From: HGM04593 sp045646845
GTDB taxonomy: Bacteria > Bacteroidota > Bacteroidia > Bacteroidales > Bacteroidaceae
Reading direction: 5' to 3'
Length of the DNA: 64,000 nucleotides
NCBI GenBank assembly: GCA_045646845.1
Contig: JAZRLO010000025.1
Location: 1-64,000 of the forward strand
Shown piece by piece: positions 36,991 to 45,949 of this stretch. Position 1 is the first letter of the stretch, and every line of letters starts with the position of its first letter. A program made the position numbers and the translations under genes. The notes below the pieces were generated by a model that was given only the letters and a program-made list of their open reading frames with translations, did no database searches and was not told the DNA's origin.

Positions 36991-37084
36991 GGAAGCTGCC
37001 TGTTCGGCAGGGCCGAGAGGAACTGAAAGGAGTTGCCCCTACGGTCCGCGACCACCTCCACCCGAAGAAGGGAGGAGCGCTTCC
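36991..37084 (+). ncRNA. Structured leader or small RNA upstream of upp
   Basis: GC-rich block in an AT-rich gap. GGAAGC (36991-36996) pairs with GCTTCC (37079-37084). Enclosed are CTGCC/GGCAG (36996-37000 with 37006-37010), GGGCCG/CGGTCC (37010-37015 with 37042-37047, one wobble) over a small AACT/AGTT hairpin, and a seven-pair stem CTCC-CCC/GGG-GGAG (37056-37077). It lies between a promoter and the upp start. I cannot place it in a riboswitch class. Confidence 0.5.
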
Positions 37085-37111
37085 AAGAAACCAAATAAAA
37101 AACATACATAT

Positions 37112-37762
37112 ATGAAAATAGTAAATCTCTCGGAGAACAACACCATTCTGAACCAGTTCATTTCCGAAATCCGCGACATTGAGGTACAGGGCGACCAGAT
37201 GCGTTTCCGCCGCAACATTGAGCGCATAGGCGAAATCATGGCCTACGAAGTAAGCAAGGAACTCACTTATGAGAACACTACGATAACCACCCCCAACAGC
37301 GAGGCCGTACAGAGCGTTCCTGCCGACAAGGTAGTGCTCGGCACAATACTGCGCGCCGGGCTTCCGCTACACACAGGCTTCCACAACTATTTCGACCACT
37401 GCGAGAACGCCTTTGTTTCGGCATACCGCAAATACACCAGCGAGAACGACTTCGACGTAATAGTGGAGTACCTCGCATCACCGCGCCTCGACGGGAAGAC
37501 ACTCATCCTCGTCGATCCCATGCTGGCAACAGGAATAAGCGCGGACCTCTCATACCGTGCAATGCTCGGCAAGGGTACTCCGGCAAAGACAATCTTCGCC
37601 TGCGTAATCGCAAGCCAGCAGGCCGTCGATTACATGATATCACATTTCCCCGAAGACACTATACTCTATTGCGCTGCAATAGACCCCATCCTCAACGAGC
37701 ATAAATACATTGTTCCCGGATTGGGCGATGCAGGTGACCTCTGCTTCGGCGAAAAGGAGTAA
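37112..37762 (+). CDS. upp: Uracil phosphoribosyltransferase
   Basis: Salvages uracil with PRPP to UMP. 216 aa from MKIVNLSENN, after the structured leader; the longer frame through the leader is rejected. GTILRAGLPLHTGF, the PRPP loop LILVDPMLATGI, and the C-terminal IVPGLGDAGDLCFGE uracil site are present. Confidence 0.96.
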   Translation: MKIVNLSENNTILNQFISEIRDIEVQGDQMRFRRNIERIGEIMAYEVSKELTYENTTITTPNSEAVQSVPADKVVLGTILRAGLPLHTGFHNYFDHCENAFVSAYRKYTSENDFDVIVEYLASPRLDGKTLILVDPMLATGISADLSYRAMLGKGTPAKTIFACVIASQQAVDYMISHFPEDTILYCAAIDPILNEHKYIVPGLGDAGDLCFGEKE

Positions 37763-37798
37763 CAGATTATACAGCGACAAACAACACACGACAGCAAA

Positions 37799-39916
37799 AT
37801 GACAAAAAGAAGAATTCTGACGCTTGCAGTAATGCTGCAAGTATTCATACTCGGAACATTCGCGCAGGCCGAGTACTACACGTCCATTGACGGCAAAAAG
37901 GGCGGCGAGGCCTTGAAGACAGCACTGCACAACCTCATAAAAAACCATAAACAAATCAGCTATGGAAGTGGCACCAGTAGCACTTGGGGCGCATTCTACA
38001 CTACCGATGCAGTTGTTGAGAACGGCCAACGCCGTGTGCTCGATATGTATTCTGCCGAGAAACGCTACTTTGGCAGTAAAGGTTCGGCTGTCAGCGGAAT
38101 GAACATTGAGCACAGTGTTGCAAAGAGTTGGTGGGGAGGAACAAAGAACAATGCCTACTGCGACATTCACCACCTGAACCCATCGGATGCAAATGCCAAC
38201 AGCCGCAAAAGCAACTACCCCCTTGGAGAGCTCACAAGCATTTCATGGGACAATGGAGTGACATTTGTAGGCAAGGCAATGGTTGACGGAAAGTCACAGA
38301 ATGCCTACGAGCCATGTGACGAATACAAGGGCGACTTTGCACGTGTATTCATGTACATGTTTACCTGCTACCAGGATTTGACATGGGAATACACATGGAT
38401 GAACTACGAGAAGAGCACCTACCCCACCCTGAAGCCCTGGGCTGTTGAGTTGCTATTGAAATGGCACGAACAAGACCCTGTGAGCGAGAAGGAGGTAAAC
38501 CGCAATAACGCTGTATATGCCGTACAGGGCAACCGAAACCCTTACGTTGACTATCCACAGCTTGCCGACTATGTGTGGGGCGACTCAATCAATTATGTTT
38601 TCCACCTCACAGGCGATGTTGAGGACGGCACAGGCGGTGGAAACGGAGGAAGCACAGACGGCGGAGATGACGGCAGCGATGATGTTGAAATCATTGACGG
38701 ATGGAAGATTTACCTCAACGAGAACTTTGACGGCACAACAATGAAGTTCACGACATACGAAGGCGTTGGTTACTATCCTTGGACATTGAACAGCCAGTAT
38801 AAATACGCAGTTGCAACATCATACGTAAGCAGCAGCAAGACAAACAACAATGCAGAGAGTTGGCTGCTGTCACCATCTTTTGATTTCTCTAACGACAGCA
38901 TTGCCACCGTTTCATTCGATTATGTTATACGCTATTGCGAGAGCGGAAAGGCTGCCGAATACCACACACTGATGGTATGTAGCAATTTTGAAGGTGACCC
39001 TGATGACGCTACTTGGGAGGCAATTGACTTTAACGCAACTGAGAACGCCACAGACTGGACATTGACAAAGACCGGTGACATAGCTATCCCACAGAAATAT
39101 ATGGGCGAGAAGGCTGTAACCCTCGCATTCTTCTACAAAGGAACCGAGACCAAGGCCGGTACATTTGAGATTGACAATGTCATTGTAAAGGCAATGGAAG
39201 GCGCAAATAATGGCGGCAACACCGGTGGTGATGAAGATGACAACGAAGGCGATGGCGGCAACACCGGCGGTGATGAAGATGACAACGAAGGCGATGGCGG
39301 CAACACCGGCGGAGAGGGCAATGACGGTAACTTTACCGATGGTGAATTTACCCTTGTAACAGATGCATCGCAGCTCACAATAGGAGATTCAATAGTTATT
39401 GGATACGAAAACTATGCAATGGGAGCATCAGCCGGCAATTACCGATACAAGACCGACATTATGGTAAGTAACGGGCGTATAACACACCTTGCCGACGATG
39501 TACAGATTATACTGCTCGAGGAAGGCACTGAAGCCGACACATATGCATTCAATGTCGGCGACGGTTACCTTGCAGCAGTGTCAAGTGGAAGCAACTACAT
39601 TGCAACTGCAACAACACTTGACAGTAATGGCAGTTGGAAGATTGTTATCAATGACGGACTTGCAGTAATAACAGCACAAGGTGACAAGACACGTAACATA
39701 TTGCAGTATAACACCGGTTCGCCACGTTTCTCATGTTACAAAGGCACGCAGGAATCCGTAAACATCTATGCGAAATCACCTGTTGCAACAGGGGTTGACG
39801 AGGTGAAAACTGAAAGCGGAAAGGTAAAAGCCATTTACGACCTTACCGGGAGAACTGTAAAACAGCCCTCAAGGGGAATTTACATTATAGACGGCAAAAA
39901 GACATTAGTCCGCTAA
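37799..39916 (+). CDS. Secreted endonuclease I with anchor domain and sorting tail
   Basis: 705 aa. Signal peptide ending TFAQA. Residues about 25-270 are an EndA/NucM-type nuclease (MNIEHSVAKSWWGG, DIHHLNPSDANANSRKSNYP). A Gly/Asp linker follows, then a jelly-roll 'choice-of-anchor' domain (about 305-465, ENFDGT...SWLLSPSFDFSN), a second acidic Gly linker made of 14-residue repeats, a beta domain, and the tail AIYDLTGRTVKQPSRGIYII typical of type IX secretion cargo. Probably surface or secreted DNA degradation. Ends in a hairpin. Confidence 0.88.
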   Translation: MTKRRILTLAVMLQVFILGTFAQAEYYTSIDGKKGGEALKTALHNLIKNHKQISYGSGTSSTWGAFYTTDAVVENGQRRVLDMYSAEKRYFGSKGSAVSGMNIEHSVAKSWWGGTKNNAYCDIHHLNPSDANANSRKSNYPLGELTSISWDNGVTFVGKAMVDGKSQNAYEPCDEYKGDFARVFMYMFTCYQDLTWEYTWMNYEKSTYPTLKPWAVELLLKWHEQDPVSEKEVNRNNAVYAVQGNRNPYVDYPQLADYVWGDSINYVFHLTGDVEDGTGGGNGGSTDGGDDGSDDVEIIDGWKIYLNENFDGTTMKFTTYEGVGYYPWTLNSQYKYAVATSYVSSSKTNNNAESWLLSPSFDFSNDSIATVSFDYVIRYCESGKAAEYHTLMVCSNFEGDPDDATWEAIDFNATENATDWTLTKTGDIAIPQKYMGEKAVTLAFFYKGTETKAGTFEIDNVIVKAMEGANNGGNTGGDEDDNEGDGGNTGGDEDDNEGDGGNTGGEGNDGNFTDGEFTLVTDASQLTIGDSIVIGYENYAMGASAGNYRYKTDIMVSNGRITHLADDVQIILLEEGTEADTYAFNVGDGYLAAVSSGSNYIATATTLDSNGSWKIVINDGLAVITAQGDKTRNILQYNTGSPRFSCYKGTQESVNIYAKSPVATGVDEVKTESGKVKAIYDLTGRTVKQPSRGIYIIDGKKTLVR
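39212..39312 (+). repeat. 42-bp tandem repeat in the endonuclease linker
   Basis: About 2.4 copies of a 42-nt unit coding for GGNTGGDEDDNEGD. Copies 1 and 2 differ by one base. Unit number is likely to vary between strains. Confidence 0.9.
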
Positions 39917-39939
39917 TCACAATTGAACGGAATACACAT

Positions 39940-39965
39940 AATAGGGTGACCAAGGTCACCCTATT
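39940..39965. terminator. Hairpin downstream of the endonuclease gene
   Basis: AATAGGGTGACC and its exact complement separated by two bases. No long U-run, so termination strength is uncertain. Confidence 0.6.
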
Positions 39966-40062
39966 ATTGTTGTGGTCCGAATAAAAAGAGCTATTTTTAG
40001 GCCAGTTTTCTTTGATATCACTATTGCTGGCGGTAAAGTCCGCAAAATAGCAAAGGAACACA

Positions 40063-40475
40063 CACCCGTCAGGGCAAGTGAATAGCATTTTAGCCCCTTT
40101 GCAGCCCTTTCGCCCTTTTGGGCCTTTTGGGCCTTTTGGGCATTAAGGGATGTTTTATTAATTTTTTAAGACAAAAGAACAAAAGAGCTTATCCCAACTC
40201 CTACCCCCTTCGGGTAGCCGTCAGGCGAGCGTTGCCCGTCGAGGCAACAGAACGGCCTTTTGGGCCTTTTCGCCCCTTTGGGGCATTAAGGGATGTTTTT
40301 TATTAATTTTTTAAGACAAAAGAACAGAAGAACTTATCCCAACTCCCACCCGGCTACGGGTATTGCCTTTGGCGAAGTTGTTTGCGTTCGTTGTGCAATC
40401 ACAAACAAGTTTGTATTGCACTCACTTACTCACAACATTCCCTCTTGCGCAAGAGGGAGAATCATTCACGCAACT
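40063..40475. repeat. Repeat island: two R2 copies plus R1-related hairpins
   Basis: R2 copies at 40068-40195 and 40210-40345 share the order CCGTC..GGCAA, pyrimidine runs, ATTAAGGGATG, then AAGACAAAAGAAC. They lead into R1-type starts (ACTCCTACCC and ACTCCCACCC). An R1 hairpin CCCTCTTGCGCAAGAGGG lies at 40440-40457. No gene seen in the 649-nt gap. Confidence 0.7.
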
Positions 40476-40565
40476 ACAGTTTACCGGACTTTATCGCCTG
40501 CAATCATAAATATCCCCCAGCGGACGATACCGCCGGGGGATATGACACACAAAAGAAACCACTTA

Positions 40566-42149
40566 TCAATTCTTAAGCATCAGTTTCTTCTGATTGCTTT
40601 TCCGCACCAGTTCATAGGCCTTAATAAATATATCATCCGTGCGGTTATACATCTGCATAAACTCGCTCATATCCCACAAGTCACGCGCGATAAGCATCTT
40701 CAGTTGCTTCTTGAGTTCGGGTAGCGAACGCTCATATTCGGCATCATCGGCAGGCTCCACGCCATCCTTCTTGCCCTGTTCGCGCAACATTGCCAGGTAC
40801 GCGTCACTCACGGTAAAATTCTTGTCAAAGCTCTCGATATCCTTGTATGTAGCCTCAATTTCCTTACGGTTCTCGTCAAGATAGCGAAGCGATGTCTGTA
40901 TTATGCAGCCTCGTGACGACAGCGCGCGGTGATACTTAGTGTATTTGAGCGTATCCATAGGCACAAAGTAATCGGGCATGATGCCACCACCGCCATACAC
41001 AGGCCTTTTGAGCACCTTAGTAAAAGTCTTCAAAGAATCGGGGAAGTGAATGCTGTCGGCCGAAGTCATCTCGCCGCTGTTATAACGGTGCAGAAGATCG
41101 TCCTCGTACTTTATCGAATCGTTGTACGGTTTCTGTATGCAACGGCCCGTAGGTGTGTAGTAACGTGCAATAGTAAGCCTAATCATAGAGCCGTCGGGCA
41201 ACTCGAACGGACGCTGTACAAGACCTTTTCCAAAGCTGCGGCGCCCCACGATAATACCACGATCCCAGTCCTGTATGGCACCGGAAAGAATCTCCGAAGC
41301 CGAAGCCGACGTTTCATCGACGAGAACCACGAGATTACCATTACGGAAACGACCACCGCCGTATGAGAGATAGTCATAGCGCGGACTGAGCCTACCCTCG
41401 GTATAAACCACCAGACGCGCCTCGGGGATAAGCTCACTTGCGATATCCACCGCCGAAGAAAGATAGCCTCCACCGTTGCCTTGCAGATCAAGTATCAGGT
41501 TCTTCATTCCGCACTCCTTGAGCGAATCGAGCTTGTTCACGAACTCCTGGTGTGTCTTTGCACCGAAAGATGTGATACGTATGTAACCGTTCTTCTTGTC
41601 AATCATATAAGCGACATCCACAGTCTCTGTCGATATCATAGCACGTACAAGGTTGAATGTAAGCACACGGTCAACGCCACGGCGCACCACGTTTACCTTA
41701 ACCTTTGTACCGGCATCGCCACGGAGCATGCTCACAATCTTCTCGCGCTCCATCTTCACGCCGGCAATGATAGTATCATCTACAGCCACAATCTTGTCGC
41801 CCGGCATTATACCCGAACGCTGTGAAGGGCCGTTGAGAGTCGTCTGTATCACGTAGAGCGTGTCGGAAACGATATTGAACTGTATTCCTATGCCGCCGAA
41901 GCTGCCCTGCATCTGCTCCATCAGAGCCTTGGTCTCCTTGGGGCTTGAATATGTTGAATGTGGGTCAAGCTCCTTCAGCATCGCCTTTATACCCTCCTCC
42001 ACAATCTTTTTCTCGTCGGGCTCATCAACATAGAAATGGTTGATTATATTATTGGTGTACATCAATTTCACCATACCCTCGGTCATCTCCTGTGCATTCA
42101 CGGCAAAGAAGGGTAAAACCGTCAAAACAAAAGTCAAAATCCTTTTCAT
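40566..42149 (-). CDS. S41 family C-terminal processing protease
   Basis: 527 aa from MKRILTFVL. Signal peptide ending AVNAQ. PDZ domain at about 80-165 (SFGGIGIQFNIV...GIMPGDKIVAVDD); S41 core with LILDLQGNGGGYLSSA, catalytic Ser in DETSASASEILSGA and Lys in GRRSFGKGLVQ. Periplasmic cleavage of C-termini or damaged proteins. 17 nt downstream of coaD on the same strand. Confidence 0.94.
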   Translation of the reverse strand: MKRILTFVLTVLPFFAVNAQEMTEGMVKLMYTNNIINHFYVDEPDEKKIVEEGIKAMLKELDPHSTYSSPKETKALMEQMQGSFGGIGIQFNIVSDTLYVIQTTLNGPSQRSGIMPGDKIVAVDDTIIAGVKMEREKIVSMLRGDAGTKVKVNVVRRGVDRVLTFNLVRAMISTETVDVAYMIDKKNGYIRITSFGAKTHQEFVNKLDSLKECGMKNLILDLQGNGGGYLSSAVDIASELIPEARLVVYTEGRLSPRYDYLSYGGGRFRNGNLVVLVDETSASASEILSGAIQDWDRGIIVGRRSFGKGLVQRPFELPDGSMIRLTIARYYTPTGRCIQKPYNDSIKYEDDLLHRYNSGEMTSADSIHFPDSLKTFTKVLKRPVYGGGGIMPDYFVPMDTLKYTKYHRALSSRGCIIQTSLRYLDENRKEIEATYKDIESFDKNFTVSDAYLAMLREQGKKDGVEPADDAEYERSLPELKKQLKMLIARDLWDMSEFMQMYNRTDDIFIKAYELVRKSNQKKLMLKN

Positions 42150-42166
42150 AAACATCAAAAATTACA

Positions 42167-42607
42167 TTATGGCAGGAGTGATGACACATCCTTGCCGTAT
42201 TCCATAAGTTCGCGTACAACACTGCTGCTTACCGAAGCATACTCGGGCTCACTGACGAGCAGCAGAGTATCCATGCCGCCAACCCTGCGGTTGACATCGG
42301 CAATCTCGCGTTCATACTCAAAATCCTTCACACTGCGCACGCCCCGTATGAGCACCGTAGCCCCTATCTCACGTGCAAAATCCATAGTCAGCCCGTCATA
42401 AGCGCACACCGTCACACGGATGTCTCCGGCATAGAGTTTCTCTATTGCGGACACACGCTCATCGGCCGGAAGCATGCACCGCTTGCCCATATTGCGGCCC
42501 ACAGCCACCACCACCTCGTCGAACAGCGGCAGGGCGCGCTCAACTATAGACTGATGCCCTTTTGTAAAAGGGTCGAAAGTTCCTGCAAAAAGTGCTTTCT
42601 GCGCCAT
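42167..42607 (-). CDS. coaD: Phosphopantetheine adenylyltransferase
   Basis: Fourth step of CoA synthesis. 146 aa. FAGTFDPFTKGHQSIVERA holds the (H/T)xGH-type nucleotidyl-transfer site; VLIRGVRSVKDFEYERE and PEYASVSSSVVREL are family motifs. The start MAQKALFAGTF is standard. Confidence 0.96.
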   Translation of the reverse strand: MAQKALFAGTFDPFTKGHQSIVERALPLFDEVVVAVGRNMGKRCMLPADERVSAIEKLYAGDIRVTVCAYDGLTMDFAREIGATVLIRGVRSVKDFEYEREIADVNRRVGGMDTLLLVSEPEYASVSSSVVRELMEYGKDVSSLLP

Positions 42608-42649
42608 TGTCCTTAAATTACTCTTCTATAAATATCCTATCCAATCGCG

Positions 42650-43190
42650 AAGCGGAGGGAGTTTCCTATAAACACGTGCTACAACAAGTTCCAACTCCCA
42701 CCCGGCTACGCCGTACTCCCTCTTGCCCAAGAGGGAGAATCATTCACGCAACAGCGGCCATAACTGCCCCTCTTTGGGAAGAGGGGCAACGCGGGGGAGC
42801 GTTGCTTGCGACGACGGGAGCTTTAGCTCCCCAAAGGAGTGCCGTCAGGCCTCAACAAAGCCCCGGAGGGAGTTCCTATAAACACATGCTACAGTTTTCA
42901 ACTCCTACCCCCTTCGGGTATTGCCTTTGGCGAAGTTGTTTGCGTTCGTCGTGCAATCACAAACAAGTTTGCATTGCACTCACTTACTCACAACATTCCC
43001 TCTTGCTCAAGAGGGAGAATTATTCACGCAACCATTGTTCCTACGCATCAGCGTCCCAAACTGCCCCTCTTAAAGAAGAGGGGCGAGAGGCAAAGCCTCG
43101 GAGGGAGTTACATAATCACGTGCTATAATTTTCAACTCCTACCCCCTTACGGGTACTTCCTCTTATCAAAGAGGAAGAGTTTTTTGTGTT
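42650..43190. repeat. R1 repeat island beside the DUF559 gene
   Basis: At least five R1 half-units in alternating orientation. Examples are the hairpin CCCTCTTGCCCAAGAGGG near 42718, an A-type unit at 43060-43109 with inner stem GAGGC/GCCTC, and a variant at 42765-42875 carrying a longer GC-rich insert. Spacers share the words 'acatgctac' or 'acgtgctac'. No gene in the 584-nt gap. Confidence 0.8.
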
Positions 43191-43191
43191 A

Positions 43192-43581
43192 TTATTTCGT
43201 CAATTCCCTCCTTATAACGTCAAGAACACCCTCTATATTATTCCAGACATCATTATTTTCAAAACGCAAAACACGTATTCCGTATGAATTCAGGAATTCA
43301 GTCCTTTCCAAATCATGTGTATCGCCCTGCATGGTAAAATGTTCATCACCGTCAAGTTCCACGCACAATTTACATTTAGGGCAATAGAAATCAAGAATAA
43401 AATTACCGACCGAGAACTGTCGTCTCCAGGCAGAACCATCCAACTGTCCAGCTTTAAGCTTGAGCCACAAAGCCACCTCTGCAGGTGTCATATTATTACG
43501 CAAGTTCCGTCTCAGGCCCTTAATCTCTTTCTTATTTACATTTCTATTGTATTCCACAATATACAAAATACACAATTTCAA
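43192..43581 (-). CDS. DUF559 endonuclease-like protein embedded in R1 repeats
   Basis: 129 codons counting from a TTG. The DUF559 (Vsr-like fold) pattern is clear: LRNNMTPAEVALWLKLKAGQ, AWRRQFSVGNFILDFYCP, CKLCVELDGDEHF and RVLRFENNDVWNNIEGVL. Acidic residues in FILDFY and VELDGDEH match the PD-(D/E)XK-like active site. There is no ATG before codon 31 (43491); a GTG at 43557 or the TTG could start it, so the 5' end is uncertain. AT-rich, flanked on both sides by R1 arrays. Function unknown; a DNA nuclease is inference from the fold. Confidence 0.75.
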   Translation of the reverse strand: MKLCILYIVEYNRNVNKKEIKGLRRNLRNNMTPAEVALWLKLKAGQLDGSAWRRQFSVGNFILDFYCPKCKLCVELDGDEHFTMQGDTHDLERTEFLNSYGIRVLRFENNDVWNNIEGVLDVIRRELTK

Positions 43582-43596
43582 CTACACTCCCGGCCT

Positions 43597-43910
43597 AAAC
43601 TGCCCCTCTTAAAGAAGAGGGGCGAGAGGCAAAGCCTCGGAGGGAGTTACAGTAAGCACATGCTACAGCATTTTTCAACTCCTACCCCCTTCGGGTACTC
43701 CCTCTTGCTCAAGAGGGAGAGTTTTTTGCTCAACAGCATGCCACAAATCTCAACTTCCACCCGCGTCTATAACTGTCCCTCTTAAAGAAGAGGGTCGAGA
43801 GGCAAAGCCTCGGAGGGGGTTCCCATAATCGCATGCTACATTTTCCAACTCCTACCCGGCTACGCCGTACTCCCTCTTTAAAAAGAGGGAGAGTTCGTTC
43901 CTATAAGAGG
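43597..43910. repeat. R1 repeat island between DUF559 gene and parE
   Basis: An A unit at 43600-43649 (outer stem GCCCCTCTT/AAGAGGGGC, inner GAGGC/GCCTC), a 27-nt spacer, then a B unit at 43677-43730 that is roughly its inverted copy. A second A unit (43774-43822) and B unit (43846-43895) follow. The pair A-spacer-B looks like a REPIN. Confidence 0.85.
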
Positions 43911-43930
43911 CAGAGTAAAATGTCACGTAT

Positions 43931-45889
43931 TTACTCTTCGTTGGCCTTGTCCTCCTCGACAACAAGGTTGTCGATAATGAAGTTCTGACGCTCCATAGTA
44001 TTCTTACCCATGTAATAGGCCAACAGGTCCTCCACCTTGTCATCCTTGTGCAGCTCCACACGCTCCAGACGCATGTCTGGACCTATGAAATTACGGAACT
44101 CGTCGGGCGAAATCTCTCCCAGTCCCTTGAATCGCGTTATCTCAGGGTTGGGCGACAGCTTCTCTATCGCAGCCACGCGCTCCTCGTCACTGTAGCAATA
44201 TATGGTCTCAAAATCACCTTTATTCTCCTTGCGTTCCTCGGCACCCTTCTTGCCACGTGGCAACTTGCGTTTGTTGCGCACACGGAACAACGGTGTCTGC
44301 AATATATATACATGCCCCTTCTTTATCAGCTCAGGGAAGAACTGCAGAAAGAAGGTAATCATCAGTAGCCTGATGTGCATACCATCGACATCGGCATCGG
44401 TAGCCACAATCACCTTATTATAACGGAGCCCTTCAAGACCATCCTCAATATTCAGCGCAGCCTGCAACAGGTTGAACTCCTCGTTCTGATAGACCACGGC
44501 ACGGCTCAGACCGAAACAGTTCAGCGGCTTTCCGCGAAGGCTGAACACCGCCTGCGTATTTGCGTCGCGGCTCTTTGTTATTGAACCGCTTGCCGAATCT
44601 CCCTCGGTAATGAATATACAGCTTTCGTCCATACGGTCACCCTTGGTATCGTTGTAGTGTATGCGGCAGTCACGCAGCTTGCGGTTATGCATATTCACCT
44701 TTTTCGCCTTGTCGCGTACCTGTTTGGTAAGACCTGCAAGTTCCTTGCGTTCCTTCTCCGAAGCCGCAATTTTGGCAAGCATCACATCACTTATATCGGG
44801 GTTCTTGTGCAGGAAGTTGTCGAGTTCCTCCTTGATGAAATCACCAATGAACTTCTTCACGCTCATGCTGCCCGGGTCGGGAGCTATAGTCGTTGAACCA
44901 AGTTTAACCTTCGTCTGGCTCTCGAACACAGGCTCTTGAATATTTACCGCTATGGCCGCCACAATTCCGTTGCGGATGTCGCAGTATTCAAAGTTCTTTG
45001 CCGAGAAGAAATCGTGCACGGTAAGTGCCACAAGTTCCTTGAAGGCGCTCTGGTGAGTACCTCCCTGTGAGGTGTGCTGTCCGTTCACGAACGAGTAGTA
45101 CTCCTCACCATACTGTTGCGCATGCGTAAAAGCAATCTCAATATCGGGACCCTTCAAATGTATTATCGGGTAGAGCGCATCGCTTGTCATACGGTCGCTC
45201 AACAGGTCGGCAAGACCGTTGCGCGACAATATGCGCTTGCCGTTGAACATGATGGTAAGTCCTGTATTCAGGTAGGTATAGTTGCGCAGCAGCGTCTCTA
45301 TGTAGGCATCGCGGTACTCGTAGTTGCGGAACAGAGCATTGTCCGGCGTGAACGATACATATGTACCGTTCTCATCAGCCGTGTCGGCTGTAGTGTCCGT
45401 CACCAGTTCACCCTTCTCGAATGTTGCCGAGCGCACCACGCCATCGCGGTAACTGCGCACCTCGAAGTGCGTGCTCAACGCGTTCGCCGCCTTCAGACCC
45501 ACACCGTTCAGACCCACAGACTTCTTGAACACCTTGTCATCGTACTTTGCGCCAGTGTTCAGCTTGCTCACAGCCTGTATCATCATACCCTGCGGAATTC
45601 CTCGGCCATAGTCGCGTACCGTAACCGTATGGTTCTCTGTTATATCAATCTCAAGACGTTTGCCGAAGCCCATCTTGAACTCATCGATACTGTTGTCCAT
45701 AACCTCTTTCAGGAGAACATAAATACCGTCATCGCTCTGCGAACCGTCGCCCAGTTTACCGATATACATACCCGGACGCAGACGGATGTGCTCCACATCG
45801 CTCAGGTGGCGTATCGACTCGTCGGTATATGCGGCAGCATCCACCACCGGCACATTCTCATTGAATTCCAAATCTTTATCCTCGGACAT
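43931..45889 (-). CDS. parE: DNA topoisomerase IV subunit B
   Basis: 652 aa. GHKL ATPase domain (KEVMDNSIDEF, RDYGRGIPQGM, GLNGVGLKAANAL), transducer with FVNGQHTSQGGTHQSAF, TOPRIM with FITEGDSASGS (Ser where Gly is usual) and ATDADVDGMHIR, and RFKGLGEISPDEF near the C-terminus. The length and short linker indicate ParE rather than GyrB. parC is not in the window. Flanked by R1 arrays on both sides. Confidence 0.94.
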   Translation of the reverse strand: MSEDKDLEFNENVPVVDAAAYTDESIRHLSDVEHIRLRPGMYIGKLGDGSQSDDGIYVLLKEVMDNSIDEFKMGFGKRLEIDITENHTVTVRDYGRGIPQGMMIQAVSKLNTGAKYDDKVFKKSVGLNGVGLKAANALSTHFEVRSYRDGVVRSATFEKGELVTDTTADTADENGTYVSFTPDNALFRNYEYRDAYIETLLRNYTYLNTGLTIMFNGKRILSRNGLADLLSDRMTSDALYPIIHLKGPDIEIAFTHAQQYGEEYYSFVNGQHTSQGGTHQSAFKELVALTVHDFFSAKNFEYCDIRNGIVAAIAVNIQEPVFESQTKVKLGSTTIAPDPGSMSVKKFIGDFIKEELDNFLHKNPDISDVMLAKIAASEKERKELAGLTKQVRDKAKKVNMHNRKLRDCRIHYNDTKGDRMDESCIFITEGDSASGSITKSRDANTQAVFSLRGKPLNCFGLSRAVVYQNEEFNLLQAALNIEDGLEGLRYNKVIVATDADVDGMHIRLLMITFFLQFFPELIKKGHVYILQTPLFRVRNKRKLPRGKKGAEERKENKGDFETIYCYSDEERVAAIEKLSPNPEITRFKGLGEISPDEFRNFIGPDMRLERVELHKDDKVEDLLAYYMGKNTMERQNFIIDNLVVEEDKANEE

Positions 45890-45949
45890 ATTATTGTATT
45901 GTCATTATTTTCTATTTACAAAGGCCATAAAAGGCAAAAAGGGCCATCA

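Noticed and set aside
36991..37084. PyrR-binding site or SRP (4.5S) RNA upstream of upp
   Set aside because: A GAGAGG word resembles part of the PyrR loop but the full consensus and its hairpin are missing. The SRP GGAAG...AGCAGC core is also absent.
36986..37111. N-terminal extension of Upp
   Set aside because: The open frame continues upstream but reads through the structured leader, and the family starts at MKIVNLSENN.
43192..43581. Vsr mismatch endonuclease or a restriction gene
   Set aside because: The fold pattern is DUF559. Vsr-specific residues and any neighbouring methylase are missing.
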